A stretch of DNA of 64,000 bases from Ascaphus truei (lineage: Eukaryota > Chordata > Amphibia > Anura > Ascaphidae): positions 1 to 64,000 of the forward strand of contig WSYH01002438.1 of the NCBI GenBank assembly GCA_036426205.1, read 5' to 3'. Each line of letters begins with the position of its first letter. The stretch's first letter is position 1. A program made the translations under genes and the position numbers. Under the pieces are notes generated by a model. That model ran no database searches and was not told the origin of the DNA. It saw only the letters and a list, made by a program, of their open reading frames with translations. Of the stretch, positions 1 through 12,231 are shown piece after piece.

Positions 1-1165
1 ATATATATATATATACATTAATTCTGGTTCTTTGAATCATTTTTTCACACAATGGTTTATGAAATTAATCTTTTATACACAATGTTATTTAGAGTAAATA
101 TACAACATCTTTCACATAGGGCCCGCACCCATATTTATAAATTATCAAAATTATTAATATATAATTATATCATGTTTTATAGTTACATATAGTTAAGAGT
201 CCTATTGCACATAATTATATACTTTCATTCATCTATTAGTTTCAGATATATTGTGTCTATATTTGGGACACAATATAATTTATTTCACTTTTGAGTCCTT
301 CACCTCCTTCACCATTTACATATTGTGGTTTTTTTCATCGTACAATTTCAATATCCAGGTTATATACATCATTATTATATATATTTTTTTATAGGGATTT
401 TTGTATATATTATAGTATAGGCTAACTGGCAAATTGTAACATTAATCATTTAGGTTTTCCCCTCTAGGCATATTCTATGGCATTATAGTTTTTTATTCTT
501 GTGTTCTAATGTTACACTTTATATCTATTGGCACTTATGAGTCATTTGAAACCACTTAGGTTTATATATATATATATATATATAGCAACTGTTTTTATAT
601 ATAATATTAGCTACATTTTTGGAATGAATATTTATATATATGTTTCTAGATATAGTCATATTAGCTCTGTATTGTATTGTGCCTCGTTCATTATATACTG
701 TGTTAGTATAGTATCCATATATAGTAAAGAGCTTTGCAATGCCCTTAAAAAATTGATTCCACCAGTGTCATTAGGAGCGATTTCGGCTCCCGATTACCTT
801 GATTATCTTACTCGGGGATACTATTTCACTCATCGGACCCTACAGGACCATTAGGGCATATATATGCGGACAAATCACTCTTTCACTACCTTTGAAAAAG
901 TCAACCGTGTGTGACGAACGCGTCAGGGAGCGTATTCACGTAGACGCACCAGACACAACGTCATCACGGAGCTCAGGAGGAAATCTACTCGAGCGCCGGA
1001 CACCACAGAGACCCGCGAGCAAAGCTGTTTCCTTGGGATCTTTGGAACTTTTCCTCACCATCTACCAACCCAGGAAACTCTTGCAACAGTTGTGGTTCAT
1101 CCATCGTTGGGGAGCGAGGGTCTTTACAGCATAACACAGTTACCGGATGGTGGTGATTATGATCA
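1..1165. other. AT-rich DNA without recognisable gene
   Basis: Strongly AT-rich to about 740, with TA dinucleotide runs at 1-16 and 563-584, then more balanced composition to 1165. Short open frames at 528-854 and 799-1134 are poor in coding character and match no family I recognise; the first contains translated TA repeat. I see no promoter, splice pattern or transposon end. Confidence 0.6.
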
Positions 1166-1170
1166 CGATA

Positions 1171-1448
1171 TGCTTTTAAAACTTGTACACTTGTGGTGGC
1201 TATTTTTTACTCCCCCCCCCTCCCCTCAATAAATTACGGTTTACACTAGGGGGCGTGCACTCTCTCCTCTCTCTCTTTCTCTCTCTCTCTCTATAATATA
1301 TATATATATATATTATATATATATATATATGATATATAATAGAGGAGAGAGCGCACGCCCCCATAGTGTAAACCGTAAATTTATTGTCGGGAGGGGGGGG
1401 GGGGGGGTCAAAATGCACTCACAAGGTGTACAAGTTTTAAAAGCATTA
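1171..1448. repeat. Long foldback (inverted repeat) around CT/TA tracts
   Basis: The left arm (about 1171-1291) and right arm (about 1335-1448) are imperfect reverse complements. From the outside in, both arms carry TGCTTTTAAAACTTGTACAC, then a C/G run, then AATAAATTACGGTTTACACT (with small indels), then GGGGGCGTGC and CTCTCTCCTCT. The centre is a CT tract followed by TA repeats. The arms differ mainly by single-base indels and by the length of the C/G run. It could be a foldback MITE or a locally duplicated inverted segment; no target duplication was identified. Confidence 0.75.
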
Positions 1449-1464
1449 TATATATATATATATA
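1447..1464. repeat. (TA)n microsatellite
   Basis: An uninterrupted TA run adjoins the outer end of the foldback. It is one of several TA runs in the first 1.5 kb. Confidence 0.9.
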
Positions 1465-3360
1465 GCTCCACCCTTTGTTCTAGAAGCATCTTCTTCAGAG
1501 GTCTGACTGGGGGTCCTCACGGTGATCCTGTAAATAAGTTTGTGTGTATAAAGATGCGTCCTATCACCTATTGTTATTTGGAAGTTAGAAAATATGCCTG
1601 ATCTAAGTAAGCGCCAGTACTAAGGGACCACTATTGTCTCACTATTGCTAAGGAGGCCAGCATGCTCTGGATAGGAGTTCTCAGAATAGTAATCAGGAGT
1701 ATGCTTCGACCGACCCAACAGAAGTTCCTTGCCGTGATCGAATAGGTACGAGGAAGCATGCATACATAACTGGGGTTTTGTAACCCCAAACGTGTGGCCT
1801 GAAAGAGTCCAATCAAACAGCTGTAAGCATTATAGACGGGTATCAATAAAGAACCTTTTTGTGTTTAAAAGTTTCGGCGCCCATGGTTTTTTCCTACCTG
1901 CTTATTCACGCCCCGGCTGCACCGACCCAGCACCCTGCAAAGGCACTGAGAGCCCTGAGCAATGCCAGTGTGTATAGTTAATCTGACGTGGCCTCCTTTA
2001 GAGACAAGATAAATATAATAACAATAAGAAGCATAGTGTTTTGAAGCATCCCAGGTCCCCTCTTCATGTAAACCCACTGTTACATTTTGTGATATGGGCT
2101 GTCATCAGTGCTGTTTTGATTCCAAAAATGATTACCGTTGCAAATTTGTGGTTCCTTCTTTGTCCTAAAGTACTTGAGAATTTCTGTCTTTTTTTGTGAT
2201 GGGGAGTTTATAGAATATTTCTTCATGAAATATAAAAATGAAACTACTCTAGGATTCCAAAGACAAAAGTAAAGAGAGCACTCAAAGTGACCTTTTTAGC
2301 GTCTGGGAAAGCATAGGTTTTTACGCAGTGCAGAGGTATGTTGGTCGAAACTCAGAACAGTTACCGTCAAAAGTAGAATGATGCCCAGCCCTTTCATCAG
2401 AAGAAGAGTCCACACATTACAGTATACTGTACTGACATATTGCACAATGCCTTCTGGCAATACAATCCCCTTATAGCCCATGACTGAAAGGGCAGTATGA
2501 TGTCTTCCGGCAGAAAAATGGCAAAAAAAAAACGCTTAAGTAAATGTGGCCATTGCCCCATATTTACTGAGCTAGGCCATAAGACACCTTCTGGCATTTA
2601 AATTTGAGCAAGCTGTCTTCTGGTGGCTGAAAGCTGTCTTTTAAATGACTTGCTAGTAAACATGGACACTGTCTTACGTTAATATTTTCTGTAACTATAA
2701 AAACAAAATTCACAAAGAGGTTTCCTCATTTTATTTCTGCAACAAAGAGCACGGGAGAAAAGAAAATTGTATTCATAACATAAAACATGTCATTGACATA
2801 AATTAAGCACATGAATAAAAAGCATGCACATTATGTATAGGGGTCAGAATTATGGGCTTCTAACAAATGTCGTGCAGAAATCAAGTCTTTTACTGGTGTT
2901 TAAAATGCCATCACTAAGGCATTTTTTCCACCTTTGCTAATTTGTAAGCACATGGCTTCCCAGTTATCTTGTCCCAGTTGTCGTACGTTGGTGGTGGAAA
3001 TTCCCTTTCAGACACTTACTTTAAAGGGAAAGGGAGTTGAAACATTCTGTGGAAGCCAAAAACATTCATTCTTGCAGTAATCAGGTTAATTATTAGCTAT
3101 TTCTACAGTGTCTGTCACTTAGTTTTAAAATGGTAACCATGTTTTCACTCCCCTTCCAGAGGCGGAACAAGAAACACCTTTATTTTTAAAGCTGCTGTAC
3201 CAATTTCCTTTCTTACATCCAGGTCGACAGAGCGTTTTGTTGTAAATACCCCCAAAGGAATATCTATTTATATATTTACTACTTATACTACTATACTACT
3301 ACTATTTAATTATCTTATCACGTTCTCCAGACACCTAGGGGCCTATGCTAATACTCCTCA
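1465..3360. other. Unique-looking AT-rich DNA, nothing recognised
   Basis: Mixed composition with several short spurious frames (1631-1846, 2296-2597). A C-rich patch near 1905-1960 with the string GGCTGCACCGACCC recurs near 60965, which hints at an old interspersed repeat. No gene, RNA or transposon end could be supported. Confidence 0.5.
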
Positions 3361-3363
3361 TAA

Positions 3364-3428
3364 CCCACTTATCGAGGCCTTTTCACCCAAAATGAATACT
3401 GCTATTCTGTAAGCCTCGATAAAGTGGG
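3364..3428. repeat. Short hairpin, MITE-like
   Basis: CCCACTTATCGAGGC at 3364-3378 is mirrored by GCCTCGATAAAGTGGG at 3413-3428 with one extra base in the right arm, across a loop of about 34 bases. The loop side carries ATTCTGTAAGC, a string also present in the foldback at 39542-39670, so the two may be related families. Confidence 0.6.
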
Positions 3429-3486
3429 CGATAAGACAAGATGGCCAAATTTTTCAGCCGTCCAAAACAGACTCCGGGTGAGGTAC

Positions 3487-3693
3487 AGGTACGTCACATC
3501 CTTAAAACCCCATGGCTGATATCACAGTATTACCGTCAGGGATTGCAGACAATCCCATTGGTTCTGTACCATGTGACATGTTCCATTCTAAAAGGATGTG
3601 ACATCACTTGATACAGGAACCAAGGGGGTGTCTAACATACTTGGTGAAATACCATGTGATATCAAATAGTGGTTTTAAGGATGTGACGTACCT
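3487..3693. repeat. Inverted repeat with perfect 23 bp arms
   Basis: The arm at 3487-3509 (AGGTACGTCACATCC then TTAAAACC) is the exact reverse complement of 3671-3693. Further inside, TGATATCAC occurs in both arms. Between them lie repeated ACCATGTGAC and GGATGTGACATCA strings, and the ACCATGTGAC string recurs just outside at about 3750. This is typical of a small non-autonomous DNA element; no clear target duplication was seen. Confidence 0.7.
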
Positions 3694-4560
3694 CTGGAGA
3701 TGATGTCACATCTAAAAAAAAAAAAAAATACAGTGTCGGATTGGAGCTGTACCATGTGACCCAGAAAGAAAAATGGAAATCCACAGGCATTAAAAGGCCT
3801 GTATGTCTCTTTTAGCGAAGATCTCGACGAAGCAACATACGTTTGGATATACCATGGGGTTTTGGATTGAAAGATGGAAGATAGAAGAGAAAAGAAGAAA
3901 TAATGACAGATGAAGATAGAAGACGTGTGAAAGAAGATGAAGAAAGAGAATTTGGTACTGTTGCTGATCTTCAAGGGATGGAGGTGGATTTGCGGTGATT
4001 GAGACGTCATGGGTCAAGAGCTTGCAGATACAACGGGATCGGGGGGTGAAGACTTCTAAAGGGTAAGATAAAATTAATGTATGTACAGTAATTGTTCTTT
4101 TTCAGTTTTTTTCATTGTATTTATATTTATGTTTTTGCTTGCCATTGACTGATAATGTATTAATCTGTGCCCTTAGGCAAATGCGTGTTTTCAATTAATT
4201 GTTATTGCTATTTCTGTTTATTGTTAGGATTAAATTGTTTGAATTTGGATGGCTGGTTTTTAGTACTTTTAGGATTGGTTAGATGTTAAATTTAATTCAT
4301 GTTGTGTGGCACTGGGTTTTTTCTTTAATTGATTGGTGGATAGGTGTTATTTATTTGTATCTTATGTGTTGGAATAACAAATTGGAATTATTGTTCTGTT
4401 TTAAGTGATATATGAATGTACATTGATGTGTAGTGAGGCTTTTTTCGTTATTTTTGTTATGTGTGTTTAGGTGCTTGTGTATTCTTTGATTATTGTTATT
4501 TTTGGCCTTAATAATTTTTATCAGGTTGACCATTGAATGCTATAGTGGGTCATCATGCCC
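3694..4560. other. AT-rich stretch, no gene recognised
   Basis: Contains a poly-A run at about 3714-3728, then T/G-rich DNA to 4540. Minus-strand frames at 3675-4017 are phenylalanine/serine-rich because of the sequence bias. No splice or domain evidence. Confidence 0.5.
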
Positions 4561-5280
4561 ATATTATATGGGTATGATATACCACTGTGGCCATCAATGG
4601 GGAGAGGGTGGAGATAGTGCGTCCGGGTGGGTGGTTAGGCCTCCGGGTGGGTAGAGTGGGGATGTTGGGTTAACCCCTTAATTACATAGCGGTTATTCAC
4701 GCTAAGGTGATTAGGGGGTAGGGGCAATTAGATGTATTTATTCTTGTATTGTGGCATCGGAGGACATGGCCTGCGTAAGCTGACGAGGATGCCCTTCATG
4801 AGGCAGGGTGGGGAAGGTGAAAGTTGTATTTAATTATTATGTTGGCTGGCTATGTTTGTTTTATAAGGGCAAATCACTATTACCCATATGTGGATAATAG
4901 GAATTTTGATTTGCTGTACTGTATGTGTTGGGGGGGGGGGTTGTTGGGGTTAGAGGAGGTGTAGTAGTTGGATTGTGTGTTTATTTTGTTCTTGGGGTAG
5001 AGGGATTGGGTGAAGTGGGTAGTAGCCCACAAGGATGGATGTTTAGGCCTTACGTGGGGTAGCGGGACTGGTTAACCCTTCATTACCATAGCGGTTGCCA
5101 CCGCTATGGTAGTGAAGGGGTTAACGCCCCCGGAACTCCCGACAGGCTAACCACCCACCCTGGGACTAATCCCCCTTCATCACACCCATCTGCCCCAAGA
5201 AACAGGCTATTGAGGTTAACCCTTCATTGCCTTAGCGGCAACAAGCCCCGAGACGCAGCCAAGACGCAGATACATTCTCA
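4561..5280. repeat. G-rich interspersed repeat with internal hairpin
   Basis: A G-rich block with repeated CCGGGTGGGT strings (about 4620-4655) and repeated TTAACCC boundaries (about 4670, 5071, 5120, 5217). The block includes the hairpin annotated separately at 5071-5125. The repeated boundaries suggest a composite repeat; the family is not identified. Confidence 0.45.
5071..5125. repeat. 55 bp near-perfect hairpin bounded by GTTAAC
   Basis: The left arm GTTAACCCTTCATTACCATA plus GCGG is mirrored by CCGCTATGGTAGTGAAGGGG plus TTAAC, with one mismatch, one extra G and a 6-base loop. Ends GTTAAC/GTTAAC suit a TTAA-type insertion or the centre of a larger foldback. Confidence 0.8.
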
Positions 5281-6835
5281 TGTATAATAATGGATCCCCT
5301 CCCCAGTTCCTCCTACAGATATCCTAAATCGCAACTGACACACATAGGGCAACACTGGATACATTGACACAGAGACGCAAACTGAGAATGATGCAATTTG
5401 AGTAAAGTTTGCCTTGATGCATCACCCCTCGGCCTTCTGACCTCACCCCCACCTCACTCCTTTGGAGCTGTTCTTGCACACCCACATGCATTGGCCCACC
5501 ATGTAAGGTAATAGTAAGAATAAACGCTTGGCACATCTTCTTATCTTTGAGTTATGAGCTCGATGATGTGAGGTGTATGGCTTTGCTTTGGACATGCCGT
5601 GCAGTTTTGGTCATGGGACGTGGGACAGGACACAGATGAGCAACACGTTTAATTAGTGGGGAAACCAAAGTAGAATTGCAATGGATAAGTTGCGCTTCAA
5701 AAGCAAAAAGGAGACGGATGGTGGTCATGGAATAGATATATAAATGGAGAATGAATAGCTTGTTTGCACAGAACTGTGTGATGTATATTATATATATATT
5801 TGAGAAGAAGAGGATAACTCTCGAAGCTTGTCCTATGACAAAATGTTAGTCAAAAAAGGTATCACCTAATACTGAAGAAAATCATTTATTCTGCACAATC
5901 GCAACTGGACTAACACGGCTATTTTCTGCTGATTATATATATAGATAGAAGGGTATGATGCGAAAAGGGCTTATGGGAGATGCAATCTAATTAGAAGGAA
6001 ATTCTGTTATCAAAACAAATGGGAAATTATACTCTACATTCAGAGAAAGCGGTAACACAGTATATACTTACAGCATGGCTATGTAACAAGTGGTGCCAAG
6101 TTCTGTAGCCATGTGTAAAAGCGAACCGTTAAGTTTCTTTTTCCATAAAAATGATATTTAGAGAAAAACGTATACATTAACTGTCAATGTACTGTATACG
6201 TCTAGTTTTCTTTATTTTTCTTTTCTATTTTGCATTCGGTGCCTGTTTTGTGCCACCCCCACCCCCCCACACACACCACACCGCCCCTCCCCCCTTTCTG
6301 TTAGATAAAACTGAGGGTGATTGAAGTAAAACAGTGCTTAATGCCTAAAGTGATTGCTTCTTTTAAACCAACGCTTTGTGAAGTGTGTTCCTCTGTCAGG
6401 GATTGCCGGTGGAGCCTCATTGCCGTGGAAACAATTCCTTTGCCAACTTTCCCGCGTCGCTTTTGGTTGTTGCTTGTTTAGTAGGAATCGTTTTCACTCG
6501 CTTTGTAAACCGTCCACAAAAAAATAACATTTATTTCCAATCATTTTGCCTTTGTTGGTAAAGGGTCCATGAAATCCACTCCCCAATAGTGAAGCAGACA
6601 TGAGCATCTCGGATAGGAACTATCAATCCCACTGGTAGCAGCTGTGATGTTTAGGCACCTGGATGTACGATAGGACTTTTCATATGCACAAACATCCTTG
6701 CTCATAGATGGCCAGGAACCTAGCGCTTTGTCCAAACGAGGTTTTCACAACACCTTATTGTTCATCAGAGAGCCGGCTTGAAGCTTGTGGAGCCGGTGCG
6801 GGTGGAGAGCGTGGGGCCCTCTTACCCAATTATAA
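5281..6835. other. No gene recognised
   Basis: Apparently unique DNA with a short AT microsatellite (about 5785-5802) and a C/A-rich patch (6255-6295). The minus frames at 5324-5536 and 6541-6735 have no recognisable domain. Confidence 0.5.
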
Positions 6836-7080
6836 TAATAAGTTTATTCTTGTGTGTTTCAGATTATAGATAGAATTTTACAGGCACAGCCCCTGCCAGG
6901 GTGAGCGTACAATCTATATTTTGGTGCCTGAGGCACAGGGAGATAAAGTGACTTGCCACTGTCACAAGGCACGGAACCCAGGATTTGACCCGGCTCCCTG
7001 CATTCAAGCTACAGTAAGAGCCTTTACTCAAGAGCCGCTCCTTCAGCCCATCTCCTACCTCCAAATCTCCTAAAGGAAGG
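6836..7080 (-). mobile_element. tRNA-derived CORE-SINE copy
   Basis: Read on the minus strand it has a tRNA-like head with A-box-like GAGCGGCTCTTGAGTAAAGG and B-box-like GGGTCAAATCC. A CORE/MIR-like body follows, with TTGTGACAGTGGCAAGTCAC and CCCTGTGCCTCAGGCACC. Next come the diverged box AGATTGTACGCTC and a tail ending in an ATT-type run. The copy at 46747-46998 has the same order of modules, which supports a single family. Transcription would have been by RNA polymerase III with LINE-dependent mobility; this copy looks old. Confidence 0.75.
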
Positions 7081-7275
7081 AGACTAAGGAAGGAGCCAGT
7101 GGCTTTATACACTAGAGGCCCTTACCACCGGGATTCACCAAGCACTGGGTAACGCCCATTGATTTCGAAGAGCATTTTACGTCGGATCGCGTGCGATACT
7201 CCACATCGGCGCTTAGTGACCTCACCTCTGCTTGTATAAGAACGTTTAACATAACTTTAATGAATGATCTACCCA

Positions 7276-7572
7276 AGGGGGGCGCAAACAGGGGGGCAAG
7301 ATTTTCGGGGGGGGGGGGGGTGCGGCTTTACAGAGGCCCCACATCTTCGCCAAGGCATTTAAAAAAATTGCGTGAGGCCTCTGCAACTCACTTACCGTGA
7401 TTCAGCCGGCTTCGTGCGATGTGCCAAATGGTAAAGCGGGGTCATGTGTATCACATGACACCGCGGACATATTTATGCCCGTTCACATGACCCGCACACA
7501 CAGGTAAGGGGGGCGTGAGCACTGGGGGAGATCAGGCAGGGGGGCGCAGCACCAGAAGTTTGCGCACCCCAT
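7276..7572. mobile_element. Foldback MITE with GGGGGCGCAAAC ends
   Basis: The left end at 7276-7292 carries GGGGGGCGCAAAC and the right end at about 7557-7571 carries GTTTGCGCACCCC, an inverted pair. Inside are a G run (about 7308-7320), an AGAGGCCCC segment mirrored by GAGGCCTCT, and the hairpin GGTCATGTGTATCACATGAC. No transposase frame is present. The superfamily is uncertain. Confidence 0.55.
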
Positions 7573-8204
7573 CTACCTACCGAGTCCAGGGAAGAGTAGG
7601 GCTGGAACCAATGCTGTATGGTGCCTCCAAACAGAAAGCAGCAACAAAAAGGGCTTGTATAGTCCGGAACACGTTGGTGTGCTGTTTGTTACCATGACTA
7701 AATAGTTTATTTTTTATCGTGGGAACACACACTTGTTGTTTTTTTGGCCTGACTTAGCACTGGATGTAGTGCTCCGTTTTTTCTCTCTCCTCCTGTTCCG
7801 AGTTGGAGCTGGATAGGAGCACAATGGATAGTTTTGTGTCATGTTAACACAAACTGAATCTTACAGATATTAAAACTACACAGCCTGTTTTATGATAGAT
7901 AGAGCCAACGGGAGCTGAGTAGGAAGTAAACGTACGCGATCCTTGTAACTTGTTAAAGAGTTATCCCCTTGCCCCCCGCCCCCTGCCCCAATGCCCAATG
8001 CCCCCATTGCATCGTGGTCCCAAATTAGTTATAACATTTTCCAGTCCCTATATGTGTAGGTGTTCCTTTCCTTGCTAGGGTAGATTGTAAGCTCCATTCA
8101 GGAAATTGGGCTTAAAAAACTTTCTTACCAACAGGGAAACCGACACAAACATGTTTATGGTTGGTAAAAAAGTGAAAAAATCCTCCATGGTACAGTGTAC
8201 AGTA
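7573..8204. other. No gene; contains one AGATTGTAAGCTC box
   Basis: Mostly unassigned. At about 8083-8105 the box TAGATTGTAAGCTCC appears, the same module found in SINE and related repeats elsewhere here, so a truncated repeat fragment probably ends near 8100. Confidence 0.5.
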
Positions 8205-8440
8205 AATTTAAATACCCCTTTTGAGCACATATCACCACATCTCAGACACAGGTCGTCACTCCCTGCTCCTTTCCTATTATCTCCACATACGATGCTTCCA
8301 CGGACCGCCAGGGATTCTGGGTAAATGGCATGCAAATGACGCAGTCACTCTTGTTCTTGTCCATTTTAACATGAACCCCGGTAAACATATGCATTCCGCC
8401 GCATTGACAGCTTTTTCAGCACGCGCGGGTTAAGAAGGCA
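8205..8440 (-). repeat. Interspersed repeat family R, copy 1 (minus)
   Basis: Reading on the minus strand gives, in order, AACCCGCGCGTGCTGAAAAA, a segment with GCATGCCATTTACCCAGAAT, and CTGTGTCTGAGATG. The same order of strings (GTGCTGAAAAGC, CATTTGCATGTCA, CCAGAATCCC, CTGCAGTGGAAGCA, GTCTGAGAC) is found on the plus strand at 44665-44960 and 46435-46665, and on the minus strand at 59400-59575. Family unnamed by me; no coding capacity. Confidence 0.6.
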
Positions 8441-9108
8441 AAGCCAGTAACCCTACCACAGACAGCTGTTTCCACACTTTTGGGTCTCATCCGTAGTGTG
8501 AGCTGGTGAAACTGGCGTTGCCAGGTGTAGCTGATAAGGGGTATCACCAGGCACAAAGCCAGGGGGGAAAGAACACAGAATATGAGATGGGGACTTTTGC
8601 AAGTCTGCATGTGCTTCAAGCCAGCACAGCCATACGGATGATCTTTTTGTTCGTATCATATGATCTGGAATTAGTATCTTAATGTGCTTGACTGCGATGC
8701 GACAATCAATACAATGATTAGGTGCTGCCTCCACCGTTAACCCAAACCAATGCTTGACACCTTCTGCTAAACAAATTAGATCAAAAAGTATATGCAAGTG
8801 CGCTGACCAGTGGACACTTTCCTTTATCTTCAGAGGCAAAAGAGCGGAATCGGAGACCGGGTTGGCGTGTAAATTAGTGTGGTTTTTTATTCAGTACGGT
8901 CATCAGATTTGTTATCAACTCCATGCCGAAGGACCAGCTGTGCACATGTGATAATGATAGCTTGAGATAGTGCAGTAGGACACACCCGAGCCTTCAGGCG
9001 GCAAAAATGTGAGGGTTGAAAGTTTGGAAAACACGTTCAAATACTAATGTGTTTTTTAGGCAAAAATTCACGCTAGATTAACCTATTAAGTGTACTGCCA
9101 TTATATAT
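8441..9108. other. Unassigned DNA with a 128-codon minus frame
   Basis: An open frame runs on the minus strand from 8839 to 8453. The product is not recognisable, lacks an obvious domain or signal, and overlaps another minus frame. I regard it as chance. Nothing else supported. Confidence 0.45.
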
Positions 9109-9267
9109 CAGGGGTGGCCAACTCCAATCCTCAAGCTACCAACAGGCCAGGTTTAAGGTGGCTCAATCCGTCTTCAACTGAGTCCACTGATGAGCCACCG
9201 GTGCTGAAGCAGGGATATCTGAAACCTGACCTGTTGGGTGCTCTGGAGCTCTGGTACACCTGCCATT
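9109..9267 (+). mobile_element. hAT-like MITE, CAGGGGTGGCCAACTCC family, copy 1
   Basis: Starts CAGGGGTGGCCAACTCC and ends near ...CTGGTACACCTG, a degraded inverted copy of the start. The internal arms read AGGCCAGGTTTAAGGTGGCTC and GAGCCACCGGTGCTGAAGCA. CCATTATA (9098-9105) and CCATTACA (9262-9269) flank it and differ at one base, fitting an 8 bp hAT duplication with three extra bases on the left. Related copies lie at 42558, 45646 and 48532. Confidence 0.7.
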
Positions 9268-9291
9268 ACATCAATTCTGGACATATGCATG

Positions 9292-11940
9292 CTGCATTTC
9301 AATGAACAGCATGGGCTCCTACAGCAATCCACCCGTGAGTAATGGAATCTAACCGTGTCCTTTTTGTGGTCGGTATAAAGCGTTGATTACAGAACGTGTA
9401 GTGGGGAAAGATGTTGGAACGAACATCTAAGGCTTCCGAAGTTCAAGGCAACGTACGTGAATGCTTTGATCTGTCTGGCACGCGCAACTAGCTTCAAGGA
9501 CTAGGAGGAAATAAACAAGAGGTGCTGTGTAATGTAGACACGCAGAGAGAAGAGTACGGTCTACAGTAATGTATCAGAGAAGTGGTCGGCGCGTGACGCA
9601 TTTGCTTAACAAACAGCATTTTCTTCTGTCAAATGCAACATTTGCGCGATTTTACTGTTTTAGAATTGTGCACGTGCTGCTCTGTTTTACTGCCGCTAAA
9701 AAAAAAGACTTGCGCTTGTCAGTAAGGTGATGGAGAAAACCACACAGAAACAGCCAAGGAAAGTTACGCATGCCGGACATTTCCTGATACACAGACAAAT
9801 TGCACATGTAACACTCTGACGCATTGCTCCTAAATCCCTCATCATTCGCAGGCGGACGCACACGCAAATGGCGCAACTAACGACTAATATGTACAGCAGC
9901 CGGGTGCAGGTATTTAAAGAAAAGACTTTGTGCTTATATTTGATACATAGGCCCAGTCATCAAACGCCACTAAAATGGAGTTATTTATCGTCAGTCCTTA
10001 AAAAAATAAAAAAAATAAATGCATGGTTATTAACATTAAACTAAGGCCAGAAGTCATGACGTTTTCTAAAGTTCCAAAATCCGTGCGAATGGTGATGACA
10101 AGTTGTTAAAATGAGAATTCTTGCAGTAACAAACATTCCGCAAAAATGGCGTAATTTGCAAGACCTGGAACTCAAGGCGATATTATCATACATGGAAGCG
10201 TACAAGCTGGCATTGGTGTTGGGAGGAGGGCCGCGACAGGGGGGAGACAAAACCGGACAGTGTCCGGCCCGTGACTGCAAGTGGGGGCCGGCCACGCACT
10301 GCCATTTGTCCAACCTCTGGCCAGGCCCGGCTGGCCGGTTCATCTCGTGGCCCTGGGCGCTGGGGCTCCCTCACGCTACAGTTATTCCTTACTCTGTCCA
10401 CAACGAGCTTCCAATTCTGGCGTGCGACGCCATCTTTAGGGCCTCTCGGTAAGCACCTGTCCCACATCTTTGTGTAGGACAAACCTGTCATCAACAAGAT
10501 TCACAAATACTGCTGGTAAATTCTCTCCTTTACCGGGGGATTAAAGACCCTCACAACAGTGCGCACCATAACCCCTTCTAAATCATAGAGTATCTGGGCC
10601 AGAAGCTCAAATTGGATTGGACACTCCACCACCACACCATTCTTCTCCCTCTCGAAATAGAACAGGAAAGGATTGAATCAGTATCCACGAACAGTTTTTT
10701 CCCACAAATATGCTTCTCTGGGAACACTTGTTTCACTAGAGTCGGGTTCTTTTAGCCTCGACCGTGCAAATCTCCAAATGATGCGATCGTGGGATTACCT
10801 GCTTCAGCAAACTCTGGTGCTGCAACATCATCCCAAGGTCTTTACCTTTCCACACTTGGATCTGCCCCCTCGAGAGTAAAAAAACATTGTTGCTATAGGG
10901 GGGGCACAGGGGGCCACTCGGGCCCTACGCACCTTAGGGGCCCCAAGCGCTTACTCCTCTCCCTCTTCCTTCGGGGGACCCGGTGATCCAACTTGCATCT
11001 AGACTGGAGGGGGTTAGCTGGAAGAGGAGCGCGAAATTCCGCGACTGCAGAGACCAATTCTTGTACTGAGAGGCGGTAGTTTTTTCTTGTGGGGGGGGGG
11101 GTTAACTTTCGGAGGCAGACCAACCTCCTCTAGCGTCGTGTTGCCATGGTTACCGACGTGAAATGAGCCGCGTTGCCATGCCAAAGTGGCATGACATCAT
11201 GCCGCAGCGACATGCCGAAGGAGAGCCCTTATCAAGGTATCCCCTTAAATTTTTATTTACAGGGCAGCAGCGCTGCCAGGTCCACTTTGGACCCCCCCCA
11301 AAAGCTATTGCTGGTGGGCTCGTGTACTATGATTATGTGTACGAATTGTCCTTTGCAATTTGCACAAAATGAGACCACCTCCTCTGTTCCTTACTACAAC
11401 AGTAAGAGGGGCAAAAGTGAAACACAAACGTCTACATCACACGTGATTCTAGAAGGGGATGCTGTATTTAATACAGAGTTCTCAGCTGCCAAACACGGGA
11501 AAACGAAATAATACAAAACTTTATATTAGGTAAATGATGCTGGGACTTGGCACACATTTCAGGCGGCAGATTTTTGCAAAACATAATCCCATAAAATTCA
11601 ATATTTAAGATCTCTCAATTACAAAAAGGATCAATAGGGCTGCATTAAATTTATACAAAAGATAAAACTACCCAATGTTACATCCAATATGACAAAAAAT
11701 ACATAGCCGTGACGTGGGATGCAGGCTTATAATGCTTTGGCCAAGGGTTTAGCTAAATGAACCATTGTTCATGGGAGACAAGGACTATTGACACATATTA
11801 TATTTGGACCAGGATCATTACTAGGCAAAACAAGGTAGTGTACAACAAAATGCGTTTATCGGGTAGACCCGCGTCTACAACAACAATGAATACACATAAT
11901 ACAGCACACTTACTGGGGGTCTGGGGGGAAATTCTAGGCT
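9292..11940. other. Unassigned DNA with two GC-rich patches
   Basis: GC-rich patches at about 10180-10460 (GGCCAGGCCCGGCTGGCCGG near 10320) and 10890-11130 stand out from AT-rich surroundings and may be old repeat insertions. Open frames over them run on both strands at once, as expected from GC bias. No domain or splice-supported gene was found. Confidence 0.45.
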
Positions 11941-11981
11941 CTACTACAATAGGTGCAGGGCGCCTGCTTGGGTAGGCTTAC

Positions 11982-12231
11982 CCTGACCGGGATATGACCA
12001 GGGCTTCCTGGTCCTCCTTTTCGGCTTAGTTCCTAGTACGCGACCGCTACGTTTAAAATGAGAACTTGGACTTCGCGTCTGACTTAGTCTCTGCCCCCGG
12101 GCAGATTTCCTAGCTTCAAAACGAAGCTGGTTGCTCTGCCTATTCGGGACAGAGCATTTGCTAGCATGCTTCATCGACACAAGCCATAGATGGTATGCGT
12201 CCTCTGAGTCGTAGGCTTCCTCATTATACAT
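11982..12231 (-). CDS. Candidate first exon, basic protein of unknown function
   Basis: On the minus strand an ATG at 12231 opens a frame of 95 codons that ends at 11944. At 11981 the frame meets CAGG|GTAAGC, a strong donor consensus, so the coding part could be an exon of about 83 codons. The predicted N-terminus is acidic (begins MYNEEAYDSEDAYHLW). The C-terminal half is rich in Lys/Arg/Ser (KPKRRTRKPW), like a nuclear or nucleic-acid-binding tail. Upstream DNA (12240-12540) has CCAAT-type boxes and CGCC/GGCG strings and is more GC-rich than its neighbours. I do not recognise the protein. It could equally be the first open frame of a retroelement with LTR-like DNA upstream. No downstream exon was identified. 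Confidence 0.3.
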
